Shown piece by piece: positions 8,193 through 18,192 of a stretch of 64,000 nucleotides of DNA. The translations under genes were made by a program, and so were the position numbers. Under the pieces are notes generated by a model, which was not told the DNA's origin, did not search any database, and was given only the letters and a program-made list of their open reading frames with translations. Source of the stretch: Rhodococcus ruber NBRC 15591 (GTDB taxonomy: Bacteria > Actinomycetota > Actinomycetes > Mycobacteriales > Mycobacteriaceae); NCBI RefSeq assembly GCF_001894945.1, contig NZ_BCXE01000006.1, positions 16,282-80,281 on the forward strand, read 5' to 3'. The stretch's first letter is position 1; every line of letters begins with the position of its first letter.

Positions 8193-8888
8193 ATGCCGTC
8201 GCCGCAGCCACCCCGGACGGGACCGCTGCGCGCGCTCGTCGCCGACCTGATCGACCGGCACCTGCGCACCGTCGCGGCGGGGGAGCGCCGCGTGGTCGGG
8301 CTCTGCGGCCCGCCCGGCGCCGGCAAGAGCACCGCCGCCGACCTGCTCGTCGACCTCCTGCGCGACGCCGGCATTGCCGCCGCCGCCGCTCCGATGGACG
8401 GCTTCCACCTGTCCAACCACCGGCTCGACGCCCGCGGCACCCGATCCCGCAAGGGCGCGCCCGAGACGTTCGACGTCGACGGATTCGCGGCCCTGCTGCG
8501 CCGGATCCGCGACGACCGCACGGAGACCGTGCACGCACCCGAGTACTCGCGCCGCCTCCACGAACCGATCGCCGCGTTCCACGAGATCACCCCCGAGACC
8601 CGCGTCGTCGTCACCGAGGGCAACTACCTGCTCCTCGCAGACGGCGGATGGGAACGGATCCGCCCGCTCCTCGACCTCGTCGTCTACCTCGACGCACCCG
8701 ACGACGAGCTCGAGACCCGCCTGGCCCGGCGTCACCGGGCCACCGGATCGACCGTCGCCCAGGCCGCCGAGTGGGTCCGCACGGTCGACCTGCCCAACGC
8801 GTACACCGTTGCGCGGACCCGGGACCGTGCCGACCTGGTGTGGTGCCCGGTCGTGGGAACCGGAGGGGACGCCGGAGCGGCCCGGTAG
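8193..8888 (+). CDS. Nucleoside/nucleotide kinase family protein (uridine/panK-like P-loop kinase)
   Basis: A 231-residue cytosolic P-loop kinase. Walker A is [17 protein letters not shown] at residues about 35-50. The segment [29 protein letters not shown] is the substrate loop typical of the uridine-kinase/pantothenate-kinase-like YggC/FrcK group. [11 protein letters not shown] is the Walker B-like strand, and a lid region follows ([13 protein letters not shown]). These enzymes phosphorylate small hydroxylated substrates such as nucleosides or sugars. The substrate cannot be told from sequence, so a symbol is not given. The gene lies 109 bp upstream of purD in the same direction, which fits nucleotide metabolism only by proximity. 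Confidence 0.82.
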   Translation: MPSPQPPRTGPLRALVADLIDRHLRTVAAGERRVVGLCGPPGAGKSTAADLLVDLLRDAGIAAAAAPMDGFHLSNHRLDARGTRSRKGAPETFDVDGFAALLRRIRDDRTETVHAPEYSRRLHEPIAAFHEITPETRVVVTEGNYLLLADGGWERIRPLLDLVVYLDAPDDELETRLARRHRATGSTVAQAAEWVRTVDLPNAYTVARTRDRADLVWCPVVGTGGDAGAAR

Positions 8889-8984
8889 CGCCGGGCGGTC
8901 CCGGTCGTCCGTCCCGGTACCCCGTCGCCCGCGCACGGACGGTGGGGCACCGATGCGTCGGTCCGGGGCCCCGGACCGGTCCCG

Positions 8985-8990
8985 TAACCT
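8985..8990 (+). promoter_or_regulatory. Leaderless -10 element of purD
   Basis: TAACCT lies 7 nt before the GTG at 8998, with no ribosome site between. It supports GTG 8998 as both transcription and translation start. Confidence 0.55.
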
Positions 8991-8997
8991 GTCCTGC

Positions 8998-10254
<1,257 letters not shown>

Positions 10255-10277
10255 GGGGGACGTACCCGCGCGGTGCC

Positions 10278-10315
10278 CGGACACGGGCGCGCTCCGGTCG
10301 GCGCGCGGGTGTCCG
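10278..10315 (+). terminator. Stem-loop after purD
   Basis: Inverted arms 10278-10292 and 10301-10315 pair except for a two-base internal mismatch, with an 8-nt loop. The stem is GC-rich with no T-run, as usual for actinobacterial terminators. It sits 23 bp past the purD stop. Confidence 0.45.
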
Positions 10316-10387
10316 TCGAGGGAGCTGACGTCGCGACGGTCCGCCGGTGCATGCCCACCGGGAAACATCCGGCCGAGCGCGAGCGGC

Positions 10388-10393
10388 TAACGT
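10388..10393 (+). promoter_or_regulatory. Leaderless -10 element of the aminotransferase gene
   Basis: TAACGT lies 7 nt before GTG 10401, which argues for that start rather than the upstream in-frame ATG at 10347. Confidence 0.5.
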
Positions 10394-10400
10394 CGAGGTC

Positions 10401-11579
10401 GTGCGCTTCGAATCCCGACGATCCCGGATCCAGACCTTCCACGTCATGGACGTGTGGAAGGCGGCCACCGAGCGGCAGCGCAGCCACGGCGACGTGCTGA
10501 GCCTGGCGGCAGGTCAGCCGTCCACGCCGGCACCCGCCCCGGTGCTGCGCGCCACCCATCGTGCCCTCGACGACGAGCTGCTCGGCTACACCGAGACGTT
10601 CGGGATCCTGCCGCTGCGCGAGGCGATCGCCGGCTACCACCGCGACCGCTACAGCGTCGACGTCGGCGCCGACGACGTGGTCGTCACGACCGGATCCTCC
10701 GGGGCGTTCACCCTGCTGTTCCTGGCTGCCTTCGACGTCGGCGACACGGTCGTCGTCGCCCGGCCCGGCTACCCCGCCTACCGCAACACCCTCGCCGCCC
10801 TCGGTTGCCGGGTGGTCGAGCTGGACTGCGGGCCGCACACCCGTTACCAGCCGACCGTCGAGATGCTCGAGGCCCTCGACGGTCCGATCGCCGGACTCGT
10901 CGTCGCCAGCCCCGCCAACCCGACCGGCACCATGATCGAGCCGGCCGAGCTGGCCGCGCTCGCCCGCTGGTGCGACGACCACGACGCGCTGCTCATCTCC
11001 GACGAGATCTACCACGGCATCGAGTTCGGAACGCACGGTGCACCCGCCACGAGTTGCGCGTGGGAGACCTCCCGCGACGCCGTGGTGATCGGCTCCGTGT
11101 CGAAGTACTTCTCGATGACCGGGTGGCGGCTCGGCTGGATGCTCGTACCGGAGGGACTGCGCCCGCCGTTGCAGCGCCTGGCCTCCAACATGACGGTGTG
11201 CCCGCCGGCGATCTCCCAGTACGCGGCCGTCGATGCGTTCGGCGCGGAGGCTCGGGCCGAGCTCGACGGACACGTCACGCGGTACGCGGCCAACCGCGAG
11301 CTGCTGCTCCGGGGCCTGCCGGAGCTGGGTGTCACCGAGCTCGCCCCCGCCGACGGTGCCTTCTACGTCTACGCCGACATCGACCACCTGCTCCCGGACG
11401 GCGAGAACTCCACCCGCTGGTGTGCTCGGCTGCTGCAGGAGACCGGGGTGGCGCTCGCGCCGGGCGTCGACTTCGACACCGTGCACGGCGATCGGACCGT
11501 CCGGCTGTCCTTCGCCGGGGCCACCGCGGACGTGCAGGAGGCGCTGGCACGGCTGCGCACCTGGCTACCCGGATCGTGA
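10401..11579 (+). CDS. PLP-dependent aminotransferase, class I/II
   Basis: A 392-residue fold-type I aminotransferase that moves amino groups between amino and keto acids through pyridoxal phosphate. Seen are the N-terminal GQPSTPAPAPV, YTETFGILPLREAI, the phosphate-side TTGSSGAFTLLFLA, ARPGYPAYRN, the ASPANPTGTM loop, SDEIYHGI, the Schiff-base lysine in GSVSKYFSMTGWRLGW, and the arginine near the end (RTVRLSFAG). Related proteins are annotated as aspartate aminotransferase-like, but the true amino donor is not set by sequence. The start is GTG 10401, which follows the -10 hexamer at leaderless spacing. A TetR gene lies 75 bp downstream in the same direction. Confidence 0.88.
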   Translation: MRFESRRSRIQTFHVMDVWKAATERQRSHGDVLSLAAGQPSTPAPAPVLRATHRALDDELLGYTETFGILPLREAIAGYHRDRYSVDVGADDVVVTTGSSGAFTLLFLAAFDVGDTVVVARPGYPAYRNTLAALGCRVVELDCGPHTRYQPTVEMLEALDGPIAGLVVASPANPTGTMIEPAELAALARWCDDHDALLISDEIYHGIEFGTHGAPATSCAWETSRDAVVIGSVSKYFSMTGWRLGWMLVPEGLRPPLQRLASNMTVCPPAISQYAAVDAFGAEARAELDGHVTRYAANRELLLRGLPELGVTELAPADGAFYVYADIDHLLPDGENSTRWCARLLQETGVALAPGVDFDTVHGDRTVRLSFAGATADVQEALARLRTWLPGS

Positions 11580-11654
11580 CGAAACCCGACAGATTGGTCC
11601 TACCTGCGAGTATTCGGGCCGTTTCCCTCAGGCGTGACCACGGGGACTGGCACC

Positions 11655-12281
11655 ATGACAAGGGTGTCGATCGCAGCCACCCCCAAGGGCGAACGGCGCC
11701 GCCAGGCGCTCGTCGCGGCGGCGGCCGACCTGATCCTCGAGGGCGGGATCGATGCCGTCCGGCACCGCGCCGTCGCGCACCGGGCCGGACTTCCGCTCGC
11801 CTCCACCACGTACTACTTCCATTCCCTCGACGACCTCGTCGCGAGCGCGGTCCAGCACAACGGCCGGCGTGAACTCGACGTCATGCGCTCGCGCGTGCAG
11901 TGCGTCCCCCCGAGCGACCGCGGACCCGAGTCCACCGCGGACCTGATCGTCGACCTGCTCGTCGGGCCCGGCGGGGTGGGCGAGATCGAACGCGAGCGTC
12001 TCATCGCCCGCTACGAGCGGTGCGTCGCCACCGCCCGCCACCCCGAGCTGCGCGACGTCCAGCAGGAGCTGCGCGCGCAGATCGAGCAGCTGCTCACAGA
12101 CCTGCTGCAACGGTGCGGACGGTCGGTGCACGAGCCGCAGCTGCGGCGGCTCGTCGCGGTCGTCGACGGTGCCGTGCTCGGCGCGCTCAGCGATCTCGAC
12201 CCCGATCCGCGGGCCCTCGCGCGGTGCATCCTGCCCGGCGTCCTGGAGGGGGTGGCACCGCCTGCCGAACAGGAGGCGTGA
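11655..12281 (+). CDS. TetR family transcriptional regulator
   Basis: A 208-residue regulator with an N-terminal helix-turn-helix (RRQALVAAAADLILEGGIDAVRHRAVAHRAGLPLASTTYYFHSLDDLVASAV) and a helical ligand domain. The YYFHSLDDL stretch is the canonical TetR recognition end. The ligand pocket gives no clue to inducer or targets. I start at ATG 11655; an in-frame GTG at 11634 would add seven residues. The gene lies 24 bp before purB. M. tuberculosis also has a TetR gene just ahead of purB (Rv0775), so the linkage is old and probably not evidence of control over purine synthesis. Confidence 0.85.
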   Translation: MTRVSIAATPKGERRRQALVAAAADLILEGGIDAVRHRAVAHRAGLPLASTTYYFHSLDDLVASAVQHNGRRELDVMRSRVQCVPPSDRGPESTADLIVDLLVGPGGVGEIERERLIARYERCVATARHPELRDVQQELRAQIEQLLTDLLQRCGRSVHEPQLRRLVAVVDGAVLGALSDLDPDPRALARCILPGVLEGVAPPAEQEA

Positions 12282-12291
12282 CGGGGCGCCG

Positions 12292-12297
12292 TAAACT
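12292..12297 (+). promoter_or_regulatory. Leaderless -10 element of purB
   Basis: TAAACT lies 8 nt before the purB GTG at 12306 with no ribosome site. This suggests purB has its own start despite the closeness of the TetR gene. Confidence 0.5.
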
Positions 12298-12305
12298 GAT
12301 GTCCT

Positions 12306-13727
12306 GTGAGTCGCATCCCGAACGTCCTTGCCACCCGTTACGCCAGCCCGGACCTGACCGCGCTGTGGTCGCCGGAGCACAAGATCGTGCTCGAGCGCCA
12401 GCTGTGGCTGGCGGTTCTGCGGGCGCAGGCGGAGCTCGGGATCGACGTCCCCCGGGAGGCGCTCGCCGATTACGAGCGGGTGCTCGAGCAGGTCGACCTC
12501 GAGTCGATCGCGGCGCGGGAGCGCGTCACCCGCCACGACGTGAAGGCCCGCATCGAGGAGTTCAACGCCCTCGCCGGCCACGAACACGTGCACAAGGGCA
12601 TGACCAGCCGCGACCTCACCGAGAACGTCGAGCAGCTGCAGATCCTGCGTTCGCTCGAGCACGCCCACGCCCACGGTGTCGCGATCGCCGCGCGGCTGGC
12701 CGAGCGCGCCGCCGAGTACTCGACGCTGGTGATGGCGGGCCGGTCGCACAACGTCGCGGCGCAGGCCACCACTCTCGGCAAGCGGTTCGCGTCCGCCGCC
12801 GACGAGTTGCTCATCGCGCTCACCCGGTTGCGCGAGCTGATCGCCCGGTATCCGCTGCGCGGCATCAAGGGACCCATGGGCACCGCGCAGGACATGCTCG
12901 ACCTGCTCGGCGGTGACGCCGACAAGCTCGCGCGTCTCGAGGCGAAGGTCGCCGAGCACCTCGGCTTCGCGAACGTGCTCACCAGCGTCGGCCAGGTCTA
13001 TCCGCGCTCCCTGGACCACGACGTGCTCTCCGCGCTCGTGCAGGTCGCGGCCGGGCCGTCGTCGTTCGCGCACACCATCCGCCTGATGGCCGGGCACGAG
13101 CTCGTCACCGAGGGCTTCCAGCCGGGCCAGGTCGGCTCGTCCGCGATGCCGCACAAGATGAACACCCGTTCCTGCGAGCGGGTCAACGGCCTGCAGGTGG
13201 TGCTGCGCGGGTACGCGTCGATGGCCGCCGAGCTCGCCGGCGCGCAGTGGAACGAGGGCGACGTGTTCTGCTCGGTCGTGCGGCGCGTCGCACTGCCCGA
13301 CGCGTTCTTCGCCCTCGACGGACTGATGGAGACCTTCCTGACCGTCCTCGCCGAGTTCGGTGCCTACCCGGCGGTGATCGAGAAGGAACTCAACCGCTAC
13401 CTGCCGTTCCTGGCGACCACGAAGGTGCTCATGGCGGCGGTGCGCGCGGGCGTCGGCCGCGAGACGGCGCACGAGGTCATCAAGGAGCATGCGGTCGCCG
13501 TGGCACTGGCGATGCGTGAGCAGGGCCGCGAGCCGGACCTGCTGGACCGGCTGGCCGCCGACGAGCGGCTGCCACTGGATCGAGCGGCCCTCGACGCCGC
13601 GCTGGCCGACCGGTCGGCGTTCGTCGGTGCCGCACAGGCGCAGGTCGCCACCGTTGTCGCGGCGGTGCAGGACCTCGTCGAGCAGTACCCGGACGCCGCG
13701 AAGTACACGCCGGCGCCGATCCTGTAG
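12306..13727 (+). CDS. purB: Adenylosuccinate lyase
   Basis: PurB cleaves SAICAR to AICAR plus fumarate and adenylosuccinate to AMP plus fumarate, acting twice in purine synthesis. The 473-residue protein shows the fumarase/aspartase superfamily signature GSSAMPHKMNTRSCER (residues about 277-292), the early VLATRYASPDLTALWSPEHK, the catalytic-loop region HKGMTSRDLTEN and the histidine in MAGRSHNVAAQATTLGKRF. Length and motifs match the short actinobacterial form. The GTG at 12306 is supported by a TAAACT hexamer 8 nt upstream. It is the last conserved purine gene before the 47-kb accessory stretch that ends at purC. Confidence 0.96.
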   Translation: MSRIPNVLATRYASPDLTALWSPEHKIVLERQLWLAVLRAQAELGIDVPREALADYERVLEQVDLESIAARERVTRHDVKARIEEFNALAGHEHVHKGMTSRDLTENVEQLQILRSLEHAHAHGVAIAARLAERAAEYSTLVMAGRSHNVAAQATTLGKRFASAADELLIALTRLRELIARYPLRGIKGPMGTAQDMLDLLGGDADKLARLEAKVAEHLGFANVLTSVGQVYPRSLDHDVLSALVQVAAGPSSFAHTIRLMAGHELVTEGFQPGQVGSSAMPHKMNTRSCERVNGLQVVLRGYASMAAELAGAQWNEGDVFCSVVRRVALPDAFFALDGLMETFLTVLAEFGAYPAVIEKELNRYLPFLATTKVLMAAVRAGVGRETAHEVIKEHAVAVALAMREQGREPDLLDRLAADERLPLDRAALDAALADRSAFVGAAQAQVATVVAAVQDLVEQYPDAAKYTPAPIL

Positions 13728-13794
13728 GGATCGTCCGGGACAAGGCTGCCGGGGGGAGTTGTCAGATGGGGGTAGCCGAAATGCAGGGGAGAAG

Positions 13795-14418
13795 ATGTTG
13801 GCCGGGAAGCCGGGTAATGCCGTACGGATCCGGGATGCGGTGCGGACGCGAGCCGCGCTGCTCGACGCCGCGACGGAGGTGTTTCTCCGCGACGGGTACG
13901 CCGCGGCGGCGACCGAGGAGATCGTCGCCGTCGCGGGCGTGACCCGCGGGGCGCTCTACCATCACTTCGCGAACAAGCGGGATCTGTTCCGCGGGGTCGT
14001 GGAGCGGATGCAGGTGGAGACCGAGGAGACGCTCGCGGCGATCGAGGGCAGCGATCCGTGGGAATCGTTCACCGCCGCGGTGCTCGCCTCGCTCGATGTC
14101 GTGTACGACCCGGCGATCCGGCGTCTGCTGCTCATCGAGGCCCCCGCGGTGCTGGGCTGGGCGGAGGTCCGGGAGGGGCACCGCAAGAACACCATCATGA
14201 TCACCGAGCGCGCGCTGCGGGCCATCGCGCGGCGCAGCGGCGAACCGGCACCGCAGTCGTCGGCGCTGGCGCACATGATCGTCGCGGCCGTCGAGGAGGC
14301 CATGCTCTACCTCGCCCACAGCGACGACCCCATCCGCGAACGGCCGGAGGTGCAGGCGCAGCTGCTGCAGCTCCTCGAAGGCGTCCGGCGGCCGGCACCC
14401 GTTCAGGAGAGTGCGTGA
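13795..14418 (+). CDS. TetR family transcriptional regulator
   Basis: A 207-residue regulator with a textbook TetR DNA-binding domain: RAALLDAATEVFLRDGYAAAATEEIVAVAGVTRGALYHHFANKRDLFRGVVERM. The C-terminal helical part (WESFTAAVLASLDVVYDPAIRRLLLIEAPAVLGW) looks like the TetR_C group found with small hydrophobic inducers. The ATG at 13795 follows aggggag. Its stop overlaps the GTG of the next gene, a HIT protein, by 4 bp, so the two are cotranslated. No operator could be picked out by eye. Confidence 0.87.
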   Translation: MLAGKPGNAVRIRDAVRTRAALLDAATEVFLRDGYAAAATEEIVAVAGVTRGALYHHFANKRDLFRGVVERMQVETEETLAAIEGSDPWESFTAAVLASLDVVYDPAIRRLLLIEAPAVLGWAEVREGHRKNTIMITERALRAIARRSGEPAPQSSALAHMIVAAVEEAMLYLAHSDDPIRERPEVQAQLLQLLEGVRRPAPVQESA

Positions 14419-14852
14419 GCGACTGCGTGTTCTGCGCGATCGTCGCCGGCGCCGCGCCGGCGAGCATCGTGTTGGACGAGCCGGATGTGCTGGCGTTCAT
14501 GGACATTCGTCCGTTCACACCCGGGCACCTGCTGGTGATCCCCAAGCGCCACGCATCCGGCCTCGCGCACCTCGCCCCACAGGACGGCGCGCGGGTGTTC
14601 GACGCGGGCCGGCGCATCGCGACCGCGCTGCGCGCGAGTTCGCTTCCCATCGAGGGGGTCAACCTCTTCCTGGCCGACGGCGCCGCCGCCGGCCAGGAAG
14701 TGTTCCACGTGCACCTGCACGTCGTTCCGCGCCGTCGCGGCGACGGTTTCGGACTGCGGGCCGTGCCGCGCACCCCGAACCGCGCCGTGCTCGACGGCAC
14801 CGCCGAGACCGTGCGGGCAGCGCTGGCCGACGCCGGGGGCAGCCCCGGCTGA
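14415..14852 (+). CDS. HIT family protein
   Basis: A 145-residue histidine-triad protein: CVFCAIVAGAAPASIVLDEPDVLAFMDIRPFTPGHLLVIPKRHASGL at the front and the triad VFHVHLHVVPRR near residue 105. The CxxC near the N-terminus with the triad is typical of the Hint/HinT branch, which can bind zinc and hydrolyses nucleoside phosphoramidates. Its GTG start overlaps the preceding TetR stop (GTGA), so this is a two-gene unit of regulator plus small hydrolase. The stop faces a short convergent gene 17 bp away. Confidence 0.88.
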   Translation: MSDCVFCAIVAGAAPASIVLDEPDVLAFMDIRPFTPGHLLVIPKRHASGLAHLAPQDGARVFDAGRRIATALRASSLPIEGVNLFLADGAAAGQEVFHVHLHVVPRRRGDGFGLRAVPRTPNRAVLDGTAETVRAALADAGGSPG

Positions 14853-14869
14853 GACCGAGTCGTCCGGGC

Positions 14870-15073
14870 TCAGCCGGCCAGGTCGTCCGGACCCACTTCG
14901 TCGTCGCGCCACGCCGACGCGCTGACGCCCTGGCTCGACCGCAGCCACCGGATGCCGGCGGCCAGGGCCAGGACGAGCGAGCCGACGAGGAGGACTGCGC
15001 GGCCGGACGAACGCCCGCGCAGCAGGATGGCCGGAGAAGGTGAGGAATCGGGCACCGCACCATCCTGCCTCAT
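14870..15073 (-). CDS. Small single-helix membrane protein, hypothetical
   Basis: A 67-residue product starts MRQDGAVPDSSPSPAIL, has one hydrophobic helix (AVLLVGSLVLALAAGI, residues about 27-43) and an acidic tail (WRDDEVGPDDLAG). Nothing identifies a function. It is the only frame here with a membrane-protein pattern and an ATG, and it ends tail-to-tail with the HIT gene. Longer in-frame starts exist upstream but give arginine-rich, unconvincing sequence. It could be non-coding, so the call is tentative. Confidence 0.4.
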   Translation of the reverse strand: MRQDGAVPDSSPSPAILLRGRSSGRAVLLVGSLVLALAAGIRWLRSSQGVSASAWRDDEVGPDDLAG

Positions 15074-15379
15074 CTCGGATGCGACGGACCGGTGCCCGCC
15101 GCGGGCCGCGACTGTATTGCCCGCATCTCCCGGGTGCGGGAGACTGTCCGGGGGCGATGGCCCGGCGAGTCGCAGGCGTCCGAGGAGGCGGTCGTGCAGT
15201 TCGGATCGTGGCGGTCGACGAGCCGGACGACATGAACGTCGTCGTCGGACAGGTTCGTCGCGACCGTCGGGGATCTGCACGAAGCGCTCGTCGGACTGCC
15301 GCGCCCGATCGGCTACCCGCGCGGCCCTGTGCCGCATCGCCGGTACCGCGTGTGCCGCACCACGCGAGAGGAGACGACC
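15074..15379. other. Intergenic region, divergent promoters expected
   Basis: About 300 bp between the small leftward gene and the EstB-like gene. All open frames here are arginine-rich shadows. A short hairpin (ctcccgggtgcgggag, about 15126-15142) is the only structure seen. Confidence 0.4.
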
Positions 15380-16579
15380 GTGTCCGCTCGAATATCCCGG
15401 CACCCGGGGATCCACGGATACGCGCGCGACGACTTCGCGGCCGTGCGGCAGGCGTTCGCCGAGAACTTCTCCCACCGTAGGGAGTTGGGTGCCGCATGCT
15501 GCGTCTACTACCGCGGGGAGAAGGTGGTCGATCTGTGGGGCGGGGTACGGGACAAGACGACCGGCGCGCCGTGGGAACGGGACACCATGACGCTGGTGTT
15601 CTCCGCCACGAAGGGGATGACCGCCGTGACCGTCGCGCTGGCCCATTCCCGCGGCTGGCTCGATTTCGACGAGCGGGTCTGCACCTACTGGCCCGAGTTC
15701 GCGCAGAACGGCAAGGAACGGATCACCGTCCGCCAACTGCTGGCCCACCAGGCCGGGCTGTTCGGCTTCGACGAGCCGGTGGATGCCGGGGTCATCGCCG
15801 ACCCGGACCGGCTGGCCGCGATCATGGCCCGCCAGAGACCGGAGTGGGCGCCGGGGGAGCGCCAAGCCTACCACGCGATCAGCCTCGGCTTCTATCAGGG
15901 TGAACTCGTTCGCCGGGTCGACCCGCAGCACCGCACGCTCGGGCAGGTCTTCCAGGACGAGATCGCGACCCCGCTGGGGCTGGAGTTCTACATCCGCCTC
16001 CCGGCCTCCGTTCCCGACGCCCGACTTGCCCCGCTGGTGATGCGGAACCCCCTCCTGAATCTCGCCGAGCTGTCGCCGCGGCTGTTTCCGGCGTTCCTGA
16101 ACAAGCGGTCGGTGTTCTACCGCTCGCTGGTCGCCAACCCGGGAACGCTCGTGGCACTGGACCCGGACACGATCTACGCGCGCGATCTGGAGGCGCCGTC
16201 CGGCGGAGGCGTGGGCACGGCACGCGCCCTGGCGCACGCCTACGGTGTCCTGGCCACCGGCGGTGCGGAACTCGGCATGCGCCCGGAAACGCTGCACGAA
16301 CTGACGGCCCCGCCGGTGCCGCCCCGGGACGGTTTCCACGACGCGTGCATGCTCGGGGACATCCGGTTCGACCTCGGTTTCATGCGCCCGAGTCCCGACT
16401 GGTCTTTCGGCGGCCCCCGGTCGTTCGGCGCGCCCGGTGCCGGCGGTTCCTTCGGCTACGCCGATCCGGATGCCGGGATCGGCTACGGCTACGTCTGCAA
16501 CCGCATGGGCAAGTCTCGGAACGATCCGCGCGACGTCGCCTTACGTGCCGCGATGACCGGCGCCGTCACGTCGGCCTGA
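15380..16579 (+). CDS. EstB-like serine hydrolase (class C beta-lactamase fold)
   Basis: A 399-residue serine hydrolase of the beta-lactamase/EstB family. The SxxK nucleophile motif is SATKGM at residues about 75-80, with the preceding VVDLWGGVRDKTTGAPWERDTMTLVF that marks actinobacterial EstB-type esterases. Further motifs are LLAHQAGL, the tyrosine region AYHAISLGFYQGELVRR, and a late GGSFGYADPDAGIGYGYVCNRMG in place of the KTG triad. The family hydrolyses esters and sometimes amides, usually in the cytosol here because no signal peptide is seen. GTG 15380 is chosen because gagagga lies 9 nt upstream; earlier in-frame codons give unconserved sequence. A strong hairpin follows the stop. Confidence 0.85.
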   Translation: MSARISRHPGIHGYARDDFAAVRQAFAENFSHRRELGAACCVYYRGEKVVDLWGGVRDKTTGAPWERDTMTLVFSATKGMTAVTVALAHSRGWLDFDERVCTYWPEFAQNGKERITVRQLLAHQAGLFGFDEPVDAGVIADPDRLAAIMARQRPEWAPGERQAYHAISLGFYQGELVRRVDPQHRTLGQVFQDEIATPLGLEFYIRLPASVPDARLAPLVMRNPLLNLAELSPRLFPAFLNKRSVFYRSLVANPGTLVALDPDTIYARDLEAPSGGGVGTARALAHAYGVLATGGAELGMRPETLHELTAPPVPPRDGFHDACMLGDIRFDLGFMRPSPDWSFGGPRSFGAPGAGGSFGYADPDAGIGYGYVCNRMGKSRNDPRDVALRAAMTGAVTSA

Positions 16580-16616
16580 TCCGGGGCGGTCGCCTACCGG
16601 GCGCCGGGCGCATCAA

Positions 16617-16646
16617 CCGAAAGACCCCTCCAGAGAGGGGGTTCGG
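16617..16646. terminator. Bidirectional terminator hairpin
   Basis: The stem ccgaa..cccctc / gagggg..ttcgg with loop caga lies exactly between the convergent hydrolase (stop 16579) and MFS permease (stop 16649) genes. Confidence 0.6.
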
Positions 16647-16648
16647 AG

Positions 16649-18013
16649 TCAGGCCTTCGACAGCGCCGTCGGGCGGGGTTCGGTGTCGACGCCGGGGATC
16701 CCACGCCCGCGCAGGGACGCGCCGGCCGTCTCGGCCACGAAGTACAACGCGACGAGACCGACGACGCACGCGCCCATCATGTAGAAGGCGGGGACGAGGT
16801 CGTTGCCGGTCCGCTCCACCAGCCACTCGTTCACCGCCGGGGCGGTCCCGCCGAACAGCGACGTCGAGACGTTGTAGGCGATCGCGAAGCCGGCGAAGCG
16901 CACGTGGGTGGGGAACATCGCCGGGAAGGTCGCCGAGATGGTCGACAGCTGCAGCACGTACAGCAGGCCCAGGACCGTGAACGCGACGATGGCCCAGGCG
17001 AAGCTCACGGTCATGAGCATGTACATCGGAATCGCGAGCAGCAGCAGCCCGCCCATCGAGATCAGCCACATCGGCTTGCGGCCGATCCGGTCGGACAGCG
17101 AGCCCGCGAACGGAATGACCGCCATCATGGCGAGCTGCCCGATGACGACGAGGGACAGCGAGGCGGTGCTCGACAGACCGATGCGGTTCTCGAGGTAGGT
17201 CGGCATGTAGCTCAGCAGGGTGTAGTTGCAGACGTTGAGCGCGACGACCAGACCCATCAGCGTCACGATCGGCTTCCAGTACTGCGAGAGCAGACTCCTG
17301 AACTGCGTGCCGGTGTCCTGCTCGACCTCCCCCTCGGCCTCGAGTTCGCGGAACACCGGGGTGTCCTCGAGCTTCGACCGCAGGTACAGCCCGACGAGGG
17401 CGAGGGGTCCGGCGACGAAGAACGGCAGGCGCCAGCCCCACGTGCTCATGAACGCGTCGGTGGAGAGCAGATCGATGGACAACACGATGAGCGCGCCGAA
17501 CGAGAAGCCGGCGAGAGTGCCGAACTCGAGGAAGCTGCCGAAGAACCCGCGCTTACGGTCGGGGGAGTACTCGGCCATGAAGGTCGCCGCACCACCGTAC
17601 TCGCCGCCGGTGGAGAAGCCCTGGATCATGCGCAGCAGCACCAGCAGCAGCGGTGCCCAGAAGCCGATGGAGGCGTACGAGGGAATGGCACCGAGCAGGA
17701 CGGTCGCCGTGCCCATCAGGATGATCGTCAGCGCAAGCACCTGGCGGCGTCCGAGCCGGTCGCCGAGGGGACCCCACACCAGCCCACCGAGCGGACGTAC
17801 GAGGAAGGACACGGCGAAGACACCCAGGGTGAGCAGCGTGGCCGATTCCAGATCGCCGGGGAAGAACGAGTCGGCGATGTAGGTGGCGGTGTAGGCGTAT
17901 ACGCCGTAGTCGAACCACTCCGTGAAGTTGCCCATGGCCGAGGCGCTGATCGCGCGCCGCAGATGACCGGGTCGGACCTCGGAGTGCACGTCGGTATCGC
18001 CGGTGGGTCTCAA
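16649..18013 (-). CDS. MFS permease, metabolite:proton symporter (MHS/ProP-like) family
   Basis: A 454-residue, 12-helix importer. The N-terminal RRAISASAMGNFTEWFDYGVYAYTATYIADSFFP is the hallmark of the MHS group (ProP, KgtP, shikimate and citrate permeases). It is followed by the MFS loop LGDRLGRRQVL and RMIQGFSTGGEYGGAATFMAEYSP. The second-half loop LSDRIGRKPMWL is also intact. These carry organic acids, betaines or amino-acid-like osmolytes with protons, and the substrate is not deducible. The start is TTG 18013, with aaggga 6 nt upstream. No ATG or GTG in this frame precedes the conserved region without skipping the ribosome site. An OhrR-like regulator lies upstream in the same direction. 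Confidence 0.85.
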   Translation of the reverse strand: MRPTGDTDVHSEVRPGHLRRAISASAMGNFTEWFDYGVYAYTATYIADSFFPGDLESATLLTLGVFAVSFLVRPLGGLVWGPLGDRLGRRQVLALTIILMGTATVLLGAIPSYASIGFWAPLLLVLLRMIQGFSTGGEYGGAATFMAEYSPDRKRGFFGSFLEFGTLAGFSFGALIVLSIDLLSTDAFMSTWGWRLPFFVAGPLALVGLYLRSKLEDTPVFRELEAEGEVEQDTGTQFRSLLSQYWKPIVTLMGLVVALNVCNYTLLSYMPTYLENRIGLSSTASLSLVVIGQLAMMAVIPFAGSLSDRIGRKPMWLISMGGLLLLAIPMYMLMTVSFAWAIVAFTVLGLLYVLQLSTISATFPAMFPTHVRFAGFAIAYNVSTSLFGGTAPAVNEWLVERTGNDLVPAFYMMGACVVGLVALYFVAETAGASLRGRGIPGVDTEPRPTALSKA

Positions 18014-18192
18014 GACACATCCCTTCGTTCGGACAACCGTTCCGGCGTACCCGACGGGCGGCCGTCCGATCCATTCGATGTGCAGTGAGAAGTAGTTTGT
18101 TACCCTTCCGTAATGTTTTTCCTGCGGGTTCCCGCATGGTGGGAGTGTGGATCTGCCGATCGACCCCCGGGGAAGGCCCGGATCTCGCGTGC